Part shown: positions 1-6,482 of the stretch, one piece after another | Layout: each line of letters begins with the position of its first letter | How positions within the stretch are numbered: the stretch's first letter is position 1 | Notes under the pieces: model-generated | The model's input: the letters and a program-made list of their open reading frames with translations, nothing else | Told to the model about the DNA's origin: nothing | Database searches by the model: none | Source of the DNA: Nitrososphaerales archaeon | Lineage (GTDB): Archaea; Thermoproteota; Nitrososphaeria; Conexivisphaerales; UBA164 | Length of the DNA stretch: 14,566 bases | NCBI GenBank assembly: GCA_023256405.1 | Contig: JAGDXK010000029.1 | Location: 4,038-18,603, forward strand | Direction: 5' to 3' | Translations under genes and position numbers: made by a program

Positions 1-1382
1 CCTGTGCCGAGGCCGTAAAAAGGCTGAGCGGCTCATACGCTCTTGCAATCCTGTACTCTAAGGAGCCCGACAAAGTGGTTCTGATTAAGAAGGAGAGCCC
101 GCTGTATGTTGGCGTGGGGGTGGATGGCAACTACGCTGCATCGGATCCGGTAGCCTTCGTTGATAAAACCAACAAAGTGATACCCCTTGAGGACAATGAA
201 ATGGCTGTTATAACTGCAGTAGATTATAAGTTATTTTCGCTTCCGGATATGAGGCCGGTCAGTAGAGAACCGATCGTAGTTGACATAAGGCCTCAGATGG
301 TTGAGAAGGGCGGATATCCACACTACATGCTGAAGGAGATATACGAGCAGCCCACCTCCCTCTACTACACGCTTAACGTTCAGAAGCCGTACCTTGAAGC
401 GGTTGCAGAACTTATGAACCGTGCCAGGGTTAACTTTCTGGTAGGTGCTGGAACATCGTACCATTCGTGTCTAGCAGGAAGCTACATGTACTCAAAGCTT
501 GCAGGGCTCCCAACAATTCCCGTCGTAGCAAGCGAGTTCATACAGCAGTACGGTAGCACGCTTGATCCCGATGTTGCCCTCCTTCTCGTGTCACAGTCGG
601 GCGAGACGGCCGACGTTCTCAGGGTCGCGAGCTATGCGAGGATGAAGGCAAGCACCGTGATGGCCATAACAAACGTGGTCAGCTCAACGATAACAAGGCT
701 GGTAAGGCTATATATAGTTCAACAGGCTGGACCCGAGATAGGCGTGGCTGCAACCAAAACATACACTTCCCAGCTTCTTGTACATATGCTGCTGGCTCTG
801 GAAATATCAAGAAAAAGGAACAAGATTGATGATGAGACATATCAGAAAAAGCTGGAGCTTCTAAGACAGATACCGAGGCTTGCTGAAATGGTTCTCAAGA
901 ATTCCGACGAAAAGGCAAAGGAGGTGGCAGAGATGCTGAAGGATTCGCATCACATATTCTACTTAGGCAGAGGAATAAACACGGCGACCGCGTTCGAGGG
1001 CAGGCTGAAGATGCTGGAGATAGCATACATACCTTCCAGCGCCTTTTCAGCAGGCGAGAGCAAGCATGGTCCGATAGCTCTGATAGAGAAGAACACGCCT
1101 GTAATATTTATTGCTCCCAACGATTCCTCAAGAAAGCAGATCCTCGGTAACGTTATGGAGATAAAGTCTAGAGGAGCAAAGATAATAACGCTCGGAACTG
1201 AGAACGACAGGGAGCTCAGAGAGGTTTCTGATTATTTCATAGGAATCCCAGAAGTGGATGAGCTGCTGAGCCCAATACTCTACGTCCTGCCGCTTCAGCT
1301 TCTCGCATACTACTCAGCGGCGCTCAAGGGGCTTGATCCCGACAAGCCGAGGAATCTTGCCAAGTCGGTAACCGTGGAATAA
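1..1382 (+). CDS. glmS: Glutamine--fructose-6-phosphate aminotransferase (isomerising), 3' part, 5' end outside window
   Basis: GlmS makes glucosamine-6-phosphate from fructose-6-phosphate and glutamine, the first step of amino-sugar synthesis, in the cytoplasm. The frame is open to the window edge (first whole codon at 3), so the GTG at 75 is internal and about 459 C-terminal residues are visible. The first ~50 are the end of the glutaminase domain (SGSYALAIL, then KKESPLYVGVG and ASD). HYMLKEIYEQP leads into the isomerase half. SIS domain 1 contains GAGTSYHSC, SQSGETAD (from base 591) and GPEIGVAATKTYTSQL. SIS domain 2 contains FYLGRG, LEIAYI and ESKHGP, which carries the catalytic-site His. 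The C-terminus NLAKSVTVE is the family signature with the terminal active-site Lys. The N-terminal Cys nucleophile lies outside the window. It converges on proA with a five-base gap. Nothing looks broken. Confidence 0.97.
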   Translation, partial: CAEAVKRLSGSYALAILYSKEPDKVVLIKKESPLYVGVGVDGNYAASDPVAFVDKTNKVIPLEDNEMAVITAVDYKLFSLPDMRPVSREPIVVDIRPQMVEKGGYPHYMLKEIYEQPTSLYYTLNVQKPYLEAVAELMNRARVNFLVGAGTSYHSCLAGSYMYSKLAGLPTIPVVASEFIQQYGSTLDPDVALLLVSQSGETADVLRVASYARMKASTVMAITNVVSSTITRLVRLYIVQQAGPEIGVAATKTYTSQLLVHMLLALEISRKRNKIDDETYQKKLELLRQIPRLAEMVLKNSDEKAKEVAEMLKDSHHIFYLGRGINTATAFEGRLKMLEIAYIPSSAFSAGESKHGPIALIEKNTPVIFIAPNDSSRKQILGNVMEIKSRGAKIITLGTENDRELREVSDYFIGIPEVDELLSPILYVLPLQLLAYYSAALKGLDPDKPRNLAKSVTVE

Positions 1383-1387
1383 GTCCA

Positions 1388-2635
1388 TCAAATTTCCCTT
1401 ACCTGTCCTTCTCCGTATATGATATACTTCGTTGTAGTCAGCTCCTTGATGCCCATTGGCCCCCTCGCATGAAGCTTTTGGGTGCTTATGCCGACCTCGG
1501 CGCCAAAGCCAAACTGCTCGCCGTCTGTGAATCTGGTGGAGGCGTTAACGTACGTGCACGCTGCGTCCACGTTCCACGTAAAGTACTGGGCATCTTTCAG
1601 ATCGTTCGTGATGATCGCCTCTGAGTGTTTTGTGCCGTGTCTGTTTATGTGCTCAACAGCCTCTTCAACGGAGCTCACTATTTTTACTGCCAGAGTCAGA
1701 TCCATGTACTCTGTGTTCCAGTCCTCATCGGTAACGGCCTCCAGGTCAGGGACTATCGCGCGGGCCCTTTCATCGCCCTTTATTCTGACGTTGTACTTTC
1801 TCAGCTCCTGAACTAGAACTGGCAGATATCTCTCGGCTATCTTTTCATGTATCAGAACCTTTCTTACAGCGTTGCAAACTGCCGGCCTCTGTACCTTGGC
1901 GTTTATTATGATCCTCGTTGCCATGTCCAGATCTGCATCGTAGTTTACGAATATGTGGTTGTTTCCTGCCCCTGTCTCTATTACTGGCACCGTGGCGTTC
2001 TTTCTTACGTACTCTATAAAAGCGGCGCTGCCTCTGGGAACTATAAGGTCGAGATAGCCGTTTAGCCTCAGCATCCTGTCCACTACGGACCTGTCAGTAT
2101 TCTCTATGAGCTGAATGGCATCTTTATCAATTATGCCCTCGAGGCTTTCCCGCATAACGTTTACTATTGCCCTGTTGGAGTTAATAGCCTCGGATCCGCC
2201 TCTAAGAAGAACGGCGTTGCCTGACTTTATTGCCAGGCCTGCTATGTCAATGGTTACGTTTGGCCTTGACTCATACACCACTCCAATTACTCCGAGTGGA
2301 ACGCGCACCTTGTAGATTCTGAGACCATGCACGGTTGTCCATCCTTCGACCACCTCGCCTATCGGATCAGGAAGGTTTGCAACCTTTCTCAGGCCATCCG
2401 CTGCTGATCTTAGCCTCTTTTCGTTAAGAACAAGCCTGTCCAGGAGAGTATCCTCTCCTCTAGCTTTCCTGTAGTTCTCAACGTCCAGTCTGTTCGCCTC
2501 AAGAATGAAGTCCTGTCTTTCGATTATTGCGCTGGCCATAGCTTCAAGTGCCCTTCTTCTTACAGGATCCGTTGTCCTCGAGAGCTGATACCAGGCCTTT
2601 CTAGCAAGCGACGCCTTTTCTAACAGCTCATCCAT
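1388..2635 (-). CDS. proA: Glutamate-5-semialdehyde dehydrogenase (gamma-glutamyl phosphate reductase)
   Basis: ProA reduces gamma-glutamyl phosphate to glutamate-5-semialdehyde with NADPH, the second step of proline synthesis from glutamate, in the cytoplasm. At 415 residues it has the usual family length. Visible motifs are VPLGVIGVVYESRPNVT (residues ~112-128), SGNAVLLRGGSEA (~138-150), ETGAGNNHIFV (220-230) and QRPAVCNA (~249-256), whose Cys254 is the expected catalytic thiol. The ATG lies just after a TATA-like box on this strand (2670-2677). It stands alone: the kinase partner proB is not adjacent. Family members usually read GNCH where this one has GNNH, a mild change. Many archaea make proline by ornithine cyclodeaminase instead, so an archaeal proA may have come from bacteria (inference). 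The assignment itself is secure. Confidence 0.95.
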   Translation of the reverse strand: MDELLEKASLARKAWYQLSRTTDPVRRRALEAMASAIIERQDFILEANRLDVENYRKARGEDTLLDRLVLNEKRLRSAADGLRKVANLPDPIGEVVEGWTTVHGLRIYKVRVPLGVIGVVYESRPNVTIDIAGLAIKSGNAVLLRGGSEAINSNRAIVNVMRESLEGIIDKDAIQLIENTDRSVVDRMLRLNGYLDLIVPRGSAAFIEYVRKNATVPVIETGAGNNHIFVNYDADLDMATRIIINAKVQRPAVCNAVRKVLIHEKIAERYLPVLVQELRKYNVRIKGDERARAIVPDLEAVTDEDWNTEYMDLTLAVKIVSSVEEAVEHINRHGTKHSEAIITNDLKDAQYFTWNVDAACTYVNASTRFTDGEQFGFGAEVGISTQKLHARGPMGIKELTTTKYIIYGEGQVREI

Positions 2636-2669
2636 TTGAAAAAATATTTCCAGGGGTAGCTTTTTTAAG

Positions 2670-2677
2670 CTTTTATA
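2670..2677 (-). promoter_or_regulatory. TATA-like box for proA
   Basis: On the minus strand this reads TATAAAAG, centred about 38 bases before the proA ATG. An archaeal start about 25 bases downstream would leave a leader of roughly a dozen bases. It sits in the 95-base spacer shared with the divergent SPOUT gene, and the two boxes are only about 15 bases apart. Confidence 0.55.
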
Positions 2678-2685
2678 GCCGGACG

Positions 2686-2693
2686 CTTATAAG
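2686..2693 (+). promoter_or_regulatory. TATA-like box for the SPOUT methyltransferase gene
   Basis: CTTATAAG lies about 41 bases before the ATG at 2731. Transcription would start near 2715 and leave a leader of about 15 bases. CTTATAAG is itself a palindrome. No clear Shine-Dalgarno sequence precedes the start. Confidence 0.5.
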
Positions 2694-2730
2694 AAGGCAG
2701 AATTACAAAAGTTAGTAAGGCGAACAGCAG

Positions 2731-3564
2731 ATGAAGCTAGCAGTATATGTGCCGGATTCGATACTGAGCGAGCGTGCAGGCCTTCTCAGCAAAACAGAGA
2801 AGGTGGGACTCGTAGCAAGAGCTGCGGCCATATTCGGGGTGGACGAGCTTAACATATACCACGATGATATGCATGGAAAGCACGAGGATCTGGAGCTCTT
2901 TGCATCGATCTTAAACTATCTTCTTATACCTCCTTACCTAAGAAAGGCAGCCGTTCCGATAAAAGATGAGTTCAAGTACGTGGGGTTTCTCCCACCTCTC
3001 AACATACCAAGTCACGTAATCTCCAAGGAAGACGAAATCAGGTTTGGGTATGTTATAGAAAAAAACGGAAAGTTCTACGTGGAGACAGGGCTAGAAAGAC
3101 CTGTTGAGCTAAGATCGAGGGAGAAGATCGAAAAGGGCATGATCGTTTCGATAAAGCTCATTAGGGAAAGAGGAGAGCTTTACGCAATCAAACATCCATA
3201 TAACGATTATTCAGGGTTCAAGGTGGGAAAGCTATACAACATTAAGCAGGCTCTGGATAAGGCTTCTTCACAGAATGGTATTATAATATTCACTTCCCGC
3301 GAAGGCAATCCCATCTCCAGGGAATGGGAATGGCTGAAGGGGTCGCTAAAGAATATCAGAAGAGTTGACGTTTTCTTTGGATCGCCAAAAAGAGGGCTTG
3401 AGGAGATGCTTAACGATGAGCAAAAGAGGCTGGGGGTCTGGCTTAACATGATAGAAGGTCAGAAGGTCAAGACGGTCAGGACTGAGGAGGCCATGTACAT
3501 CTGCCTGGGACAGATTAACACTCTAATCCGGCAGGCTGGCCCTGAAAATCTCCAAGGTAAATGA
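2731..3564 (+). CDS. SPOUT-fold RNA methyltransferase of the MTH1/C9orf114 family (putative RNA uridine N3-methyltransferase)
   Basis: This is a SAM-dependent RNA methyltransferase with a trefoil-knot fold; the exact archaeal target, probably rRNA, is not shown by sequence. The 277 residues follow the family layout. The N-terminal part has KTEKVGLVARAAAIFGVDE (~21-39) and IYHDD, then YLLIPPYLRK (~63-72) and the hallmark YVGFLPPLNIPSH (83-95). A probable OB-like insert follows (~96-165: VIEKNGKFYVETG, KGMIVSIK). The knot half has IIIFTSREGNP (~184-194), VFFGSPKRGLEE (~214-225) and the C-terminal cofactor-loop motif TVRTEEAMYICLGQINTLI (248-266). The key motifs look intact. Its 3' end overlaps the convergent Pus10-like gene by 42 bases, so each tail is antisense to the other. 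Confidence is high for the family and low for the modified base. Confidence 0.9.
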   Translation: MKLAVYVPDSILSERAGLLSKTEKVGLVARAAAIFGVDELNIYHDDMHGKHEDLELFASILNYLLIPPYLRKAAVPIKDEFKYVGFLPPLNIPSHVISKEDEIRFGYVIEKNGKFYVETGLERPVELRSREKIEKGMIVSIKLIRERGELYAIKHPYNDYSGFKVGKLYNIKQALDKASSQNGIIIFTSREGNPISREWEWLKGSLKNIRRVDVFFGSPKRGLEEMLNDEQKRLGVWLNMIEGQKVKTVRTEEAMYICLGQINTLIRQAGPENLQGK

Positions 3565-4641
3565 CTTGATGGATCCTGAAGCAGCTAGGTAGTTCAGTGG
3601 CCTCTTATCCCTGGAGGAGCTTTTGATGCCAAGGACGCTGTAGAGGTTAATGCCGCTTTCCATCCTGCCAGTAAAGCAACACCCTTCAGCAAATCGATCC
3701 TTCAAAAGCTCAAGCCTTCTTTTCCATGTTTTTCCGCTATCCTGACCAATAAAGGTCAGCTCGCCTGTCCGCTCGAACGATCTGACCAATTCCCTGGTGC
3801 AGCCGTCTGACGTCTCAACACAGAGGCTGACGTCCAGAGTGAACGGTCTGTGCAGGGAGAGAGGCGCCGAAACTGAGTAGACGCTGAGTATCCTGATTCC
3901 GCTGACGGGCTCTTCGTCTATTATAAGTGGCGCCGTCCTCCTTTTCTTTATGGACGAAAAAATGACGTACACCGGATATCCTACCCCTGACGACGTGAGC
4001 TCTGGCATGTCCTTTAGCGGCCAGATTATCTTTGGCACTGAGGAGGATAACCTCTCGGGCAGCTCAAAAAGAAGATAAGACTCAAGGGAATCATCCCTGC
4101 TCTTTCCAGTCCAGCGACAGAGCTCGCACCCCCTTCCCCCGCAGCTGCTGCAGGGAGAGGCCTGAAGTCTTGAACCTCTGCTCTTGGCCACATTTAGCCT
4201 GTAAATTGCCCTTCTTTCGAAGACGATTACGTTTTTTGAGGAGCCATCGAACTCAATAACAACGTTTATTTCAGGCGATCTGCTCACCCTCACATTCATC
4301 TTTCTTGATATGTATCTTCTGAAGTAGTCCGAGGCTGCCGATCTTACTGGAAGGTAATCAACAAGTCCGAGCTCTATGCTTATGCTCCTGTCAGCTTCCT
4401 CACAGGCCTCGGGCAGCCTTATGCCAACATTAAAGGTCCTGAAATCGTATTCGCTTAGCCTTCTGATCAGCAGGTTCTTGAGGTCCCTGCTGTAGAATAT
4501 TCCTCTGCACGTTTCACACTGAGCTCTGTTCCTTCTGGCTTCAATGAGATCCGCCCGAGCTACATCCTTTATGTACCGCCTGAGGCATCTGTCGCATATT
4601 CTGTGTTTTTTGAGAAGCTCCGCCGCCTTTATTCTATCCAT
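3523..4641 (-). CDS. pus10: Pus10-like protein (tRNA pseudouridine-54/55 synthase family) with a degenerate catalytic motif
   Basis: Archaeal Pus10 makes pseudouridine 54 and/or 55 in the tRNA T-loop. The homology shows in the N-terminal zinc/THUMP part: CDRC (Cys16, Cys19), CETC (Cys42, Cys45), YDFRTFNVGIRLP (~65-77), ELGL and SRSPEINVVIEFD (120-132). It also shows in the second zinc motif, CSSCGGRGCELCRWTGK (Cys164/167/172/175), followed by a family-like SLES. Where Pus10 has GREDxD and then LGTGRPFV, this protein has PLKDMPELTSSGVGYPVYV (208-226). The GVGYP part aligns, but the Arg-Glu-Asp catalytic triplet does not. The expected GRYRK...QTRW stretch before the zinc motif is also changed. 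At 372 residues it is slightly short for the family. Other minus-strand frames there give no GRED, so a local frameshift is not the cause. It may be a fast-evolving enzyme or a non-catalytic tRNA-binding relative. Confidence 0.8.
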   Translation of the reverse strand: MDRIKAAELLKKHRICDRCLRRYIKDVARADLIEARRNRAQCETCRGIFYSRDLKNLLIRRLSEYDFRTFNVGIRLPEACEEADRSISIELGLVDYLPVRSAASDYFRRYISRKMNVRVSRSPEINVVIEFDGSSKNVIVFERRAIYRLNVAKSRGSRLQASPCSSCGGRGCELCRWTGKSRDDSLESYLLFELPERLSSSVPKIIWPLKDMPELTSSGVGYPVYVIFSSIKKRRTAPLIIDEEPVSGIRILSVYSVSAPLSLHRPFTLDVSLCVETSDGCTRELVRSFERTGELTFIGQDSGKTWKRRLELLKDRFAEGCCFTGRMESGINLYSVLGIKSSSRDKRPLNYLAASGSIKSFTLEIFRASLPD

Positions 4642-4643
4642 TG

Positions 4644-4660
4644 TTTAAATAGTTAAATAC
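4644..4660 (+). promoter_or_regulatory. TATA-like region for the antiporter gene
   Basis: Two overlapping candidates, TTTAAATA (4644-4651) and TTAAATAC (4653-4660), lie 25-40 bases before the ATG at 4684. The second would give a leaderless mRNA. The whole divergent spacer is only 42 bases and also serves the Pus10-like gene. Confidence 0.45.
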
Positions 4661-4667
4661 AAAGGCG

Positions 4668-4675
4668 CTTAAAAA
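4668..4675 (-). promoter_or_regulatory. TATA-like box for the Pus10-like gene
   Basis: On the minus strand this reads TTTTTAAG, about 30 bases before the ATG at 4641, so the mRNA leader would be only a few bases. It faces the antiporter promoter with no room for separate operators. Confidence 0.4.
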
Positions 4676-4683
4676 CCAATCGA

Positions 4684-5922
4684 ATGAGCTCGCTGCTTTC
4701 CTATATCACGATCTTTGTAATTACCGCTAGCCTGATCTTCATTGGATTCTTTGGAGAGATATTCTTCAGGAGAACCGGCTTCTCGGAATACATCTTTCTG
4801 ATTATGATCGGAATTCTTCTAGGGCCTGTTCTGAACGTCTTTAAGCTATCCCTGATACTGCCAATTCTGCCTTACGTCTCCCAGCTAACGCTCGCGATGA
4901 TCATGCTCGAGCTGGGAATGAGCTTCAAATTTGAAGATCTTATTTCGCAGGGCAGGAGCGCCGGACTCAGAACAATCATCTACGTGGGGTTCTCAATACT
5001 CCTCGTATTCGTCATATTCAAGTACTTATTTGGTTGGAGCAGCTACTCTTCGTTCTTTCTGGCCACGGTAGTTGGAGGCGAAACAACCACAGCGATAGTT
5101 CCGTATCTGGCAAAATCCTTGAAGAACGATGAATTTTTCGCCAACGTTACGCTGGAAGCGAGTCTGAACAGCGTGCTGCTCATTGTGCTCTTCACTTTCG
5201 GGCTGAACTCCTATCTTCAGCATGTTCCATTTAACGTGAGCGGTCTTGAGGGCATCATAAGCTCGGTTATTGCGCAGATAAGCATTGGCATAGTGATAGG
5301 GTTCGTTGCAGCAATCGTCTGGATAGATTTCACAAGAATGTTCTGGGCAGAGGAGTACTTCTACATAGCCACAATAGGTTACACGCTTGCCATCTATGCC
5401 TTTGTCTCGCTGATAAACGGAAGCGCAATATTGAGCGTGCTTACTTTCGGAGCCGTGTTGATGAACAACAAGACCTTTCTCAAGGTGCTCGGAGGAAAGA
5501 CCGATGAGCAGATCATAGACATGCAGGTTAACTACATAAAGACATTTCAGAAGGAGATAACATTCTTCCTCAGGACCTACTTCTTTTTCTTCATAGGCCT
5601 TGTGTTTTTCATAGACAAGCTTCTGGACCTTCTGACCTACCTTTATCTAGCGGCGCTTCTCGGGATCCTTTTACTGTCCAGGTTTATTGCGGTGATGATA
5701 TCCATCAATAATGCAGAGCTCAGGCCTGCCTACTACGTTATGCTCTCACAGGGACTTACGCCTGCGGTCCTTGCATCACTTGCCCTTTACTACTCCCTTC
5801 CGATGTCACACTATATAATGACGCTTACGTCTCTTATAATTCTGCTTACAAATATTATAACGACCACAAGCTGGGCAAAGCTGTCCGCGAAATACCTAAC
5901 TTACACATCTCAGCAGAGCTGA
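4684..5922 (+). CDS. CPA-superfamily (Kef/NhaP-type) cation/proton antiporter-like membrane protein
   Basis: This is an integral membrane protein of the Na+/H+ exchanger family (PF00999 type), 412 residues with about twelve hydrophobic segments running to the C-terminus and no C-terminal TrkA domain. Family features are an early GILLGPVLN loop (43-51), LTLAMIMLELGMSF (~68-81), the unwound-helix segment GGETTTAIVPYL (131-142), the next helix LEASLNSVLLIVLFTF (157-172) and RTYFFFFIGLVFF (297-309). In CPA exchangers the helix after the TDP-like segment carries an ion-binding Asn-Asp or Asp-Asp pair; here the equivalent reads Asn162-Ser163, so the nucleophilic Asp is missing. Glu133 and Glu158 remain as nearby acidic residues. 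The ion and even transport activity are therefore uncertain. It lies between the divergent Pus10-like gene and eS25, 94 bases downstream, and appears singly transcribed. Confidence 0.88.
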   Translation: MSSLLSYITIFVITASLIFIGFFGEIFFRRTGFSEYIFLIMIGILLGPVLNVFKLSLILPILPYVSQLTLAMIMLELGMSFKFEDLISQGRSAGLRTIIYVGFSILLVFVIFKYLFGWSSYSSFFLATVVGGETTTAIVPYLAKSLKNDEFFANVTLEASLNSVLLIVLFTFGLNSYLQHVPFNVSGLEGIISSVIAQISIGIVIGFVAAIVWIDFTRMFWAEEYFYIATIGYTLAIYAFVSLINGSAILSVLTFGAVLMNNKTFLKVLGGKTDEQIIDMQVNYIKTFQKEITFFLRTYFFFFIGLVFFIDKLLDLLTYLYLAALLGILLLSRFIAVMISINNAELRPAYYVMLSQGLTPAVLASLALYYSLPMSHYIMTLTSLIILLTNIITTTSWAKLSAKYLTYTSQQS

Positions 5923-5936
5923 CCTTATCCCCGCCC

Positions 5937-5954
5937 TGAAAGTCGAGGCTTTCA
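5937..5954 (+). other. Small inverted repeat after the antiporter gene
   Basis: TGAAAG and CTTTCA (6 bp) flank a six-base loop, starting 15 bases after the antiporter stop. No T-run follows, so it is not a standard terminator. It could be a 3' stabilising hairpin or chance. Confidence 0.25.
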
Positions 5955-5985
5955 CTGATTGTAAGAGCCCAATAGAACGAAAAGC

Positions 5986-5993
5986 TTTATTAA
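5986..5993 (+). promoter_or_regulatory. TATA-like box for the eS25 gene
   Basis: TTTATTAA is centred about 27 bases before the ATG at 6017, which predicts a leaderless or nearly leaderless ribosomal-protein mRNA. The spacing implies that transcription begins after the out-of-frame ATG at 6007. Confidence 0.5.
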
Positions 5994-6016
5994 CTTTCAT
6001 CAGCAGATGAAAAAAC

Positions 6017-6358
6017 ATGGGAGGTAACAAAAAGAAGACTTTGGCAGCGATGGAGAAGGAACAGATGAGAGAAGAGCTAAAGAAGATGGGCGCTCTGGAG
6101 AAGAAGAAGGAGAAGAAGCCAGCTGAAGAGAAGACCAAGTCGAAATCCGAGTTCATAATGACGCTCACAGATGCAGAGGTAATGAACGTCATAAGGACAA
6201 TGCCATACGTCACTCCTTATCAGATTTCCAAAACCCTCGGAGTTAAGGTCAGCGTGGCCAAGGACTTCCTCGAGCAGCTCAGGGCTAAGGGATATCTGAA
6301 GATCGTTGGAGGAGTGAGCGGAAGGTACATATACGTTCCCGTGACTGCAGCAGGTTAG
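6017..6358 (+). CDS. rps25e: Small ribosomal subunit protein eS25 (S25e)
   Basis: eS25 is a component of the 30S subunit shared by eukaryotes and part of the Archaea, mainly TACK lineages. The 113 residues have the expected layout. A lysine-rich disordered N-terminus (MGGNKKKTLAAMEKEQ and several KK/EK clusters, residues 1-45) precedes a compact winged-helix domain (~46-113). That domain has TLTDAEVMNVIRTMPYVTPYQISKTL... as its first two helices, then SVAKDFLEQLRAKGYLKIV and the C-terminal wing GRYIYVP. The family normally begins MGG-KK, which supports the ATG at 6017 over later ones. No Shine-Dalgarno precedes it; a GGAGGT falls inside codons 2-3 and cannot serve this start. A T-rich tract follows the stop. 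Confidence 0.95.
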   Translation: MGGNKKKTLAAMEKEQMREELKKMGALEKKKEKKPAEEKTKSKSEFIMTLTDAEVMNVIRTMPYVTPYQISKTLGVKVSVAKDFLEQLRAKGYLKIVGGVSGRYIYVPVTAAG

Positions 6359-6367
6359 AAAACGGCA

Positions 6368-6391
6368 TTTTAATTTTTGTTTACTTATTTT
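6368..6391 (+). terminator. T-rich termination tract after eS25
   Basis: Three to four runs of T (TTTTAA, TTTTTG, TTTAC, TTATTTT) begin ten bases after the eS25 stop. Archaeal RNA polymerase commonly terminates at such U-rich tracts without a hairpin, and no hairpin is evident here. Confidence 0.5.
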
Positions 6392-6399
6392 AACAAACT

Positions 6400-6422
6400 A
6401 ACCTTGATCAGGTCAAAAGGTT
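6400..6422 (+). repeat. Inverted repeat upstream of the LysA-like gene promoter (possible operator)
   Basis: AACC pairs with GGTT and TTGA with TCAA around a five-base centre, with two unpaired bases on one side. It ends about 20 bases before the TATA-like box at 6442-6450, a position where archaeal regulators often bind. Function is inferred from position only. Confidence 0.3.
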
Positions 6423-6441
6423 GAAATTATTTAGAGTTAAA

Positions 6442-6450
6442 TTTAAAAAG
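6442..6450 (+). promoter_or_regulatory. TATA-like box for the LysA-like gene
   Basis: TTTAAAAAG lies about 37 bases before the ATG at 6483, predicting a leader of about ten bases. A T-rich stop signal for eS25 and an inverted repeat lie upstream, so the decarboxylase gene is probably transcribed on its own. Confidence 0.5.
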
Positions 6451-6482
6451 AGAGCTTAGAAAGGATATAACAAATCACAAAA

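Noticed and set aside
75..77. GTG at 75 as the start of glmS
   Set aside because: The frame continues upstream to the window edge with glutaminase-domain sequence (SGSYALAIL), so this Val is internal.
827..885. TGATGA-like and CTGA boxes suggesting a C/D guide RNA
   Set aside because: The boxes lie inside glmS coding sequence, the internal C' and D' boxes are missing and spacing is poor.
1609..1624. GTGATGA followed by CTGA, another C/D-box-like pair
   Set aside because: Only five bases separate the boxes, too short for a guide, and the stretch is explained by proA coding.
3960..4080. A double frameshift hiding the Pus10 GRED motif
   Set aside because: Reading the other two minus-strand frames here gives early stops or no GRED-like sequence, so the divergence is real at protein level.
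2725..6011. The same 11 bases, CAGCAGATGAA, at 2725-2735 and 6001-6011 near gene starts
   Set aside because: Only two copies, and in the second the ATG is not the gene start; likely chance.
6007..6027. Six-codon upstream reading frame (ATG at 6007, TAA at 6025) overlapping the eS25 start, with GGAGGT inside
   Set aside because: The TATA-like box at 5986-5993 predicts transcription starting at about 6013-6017, downstream of this ATG, so it is probably not on the mRNA.
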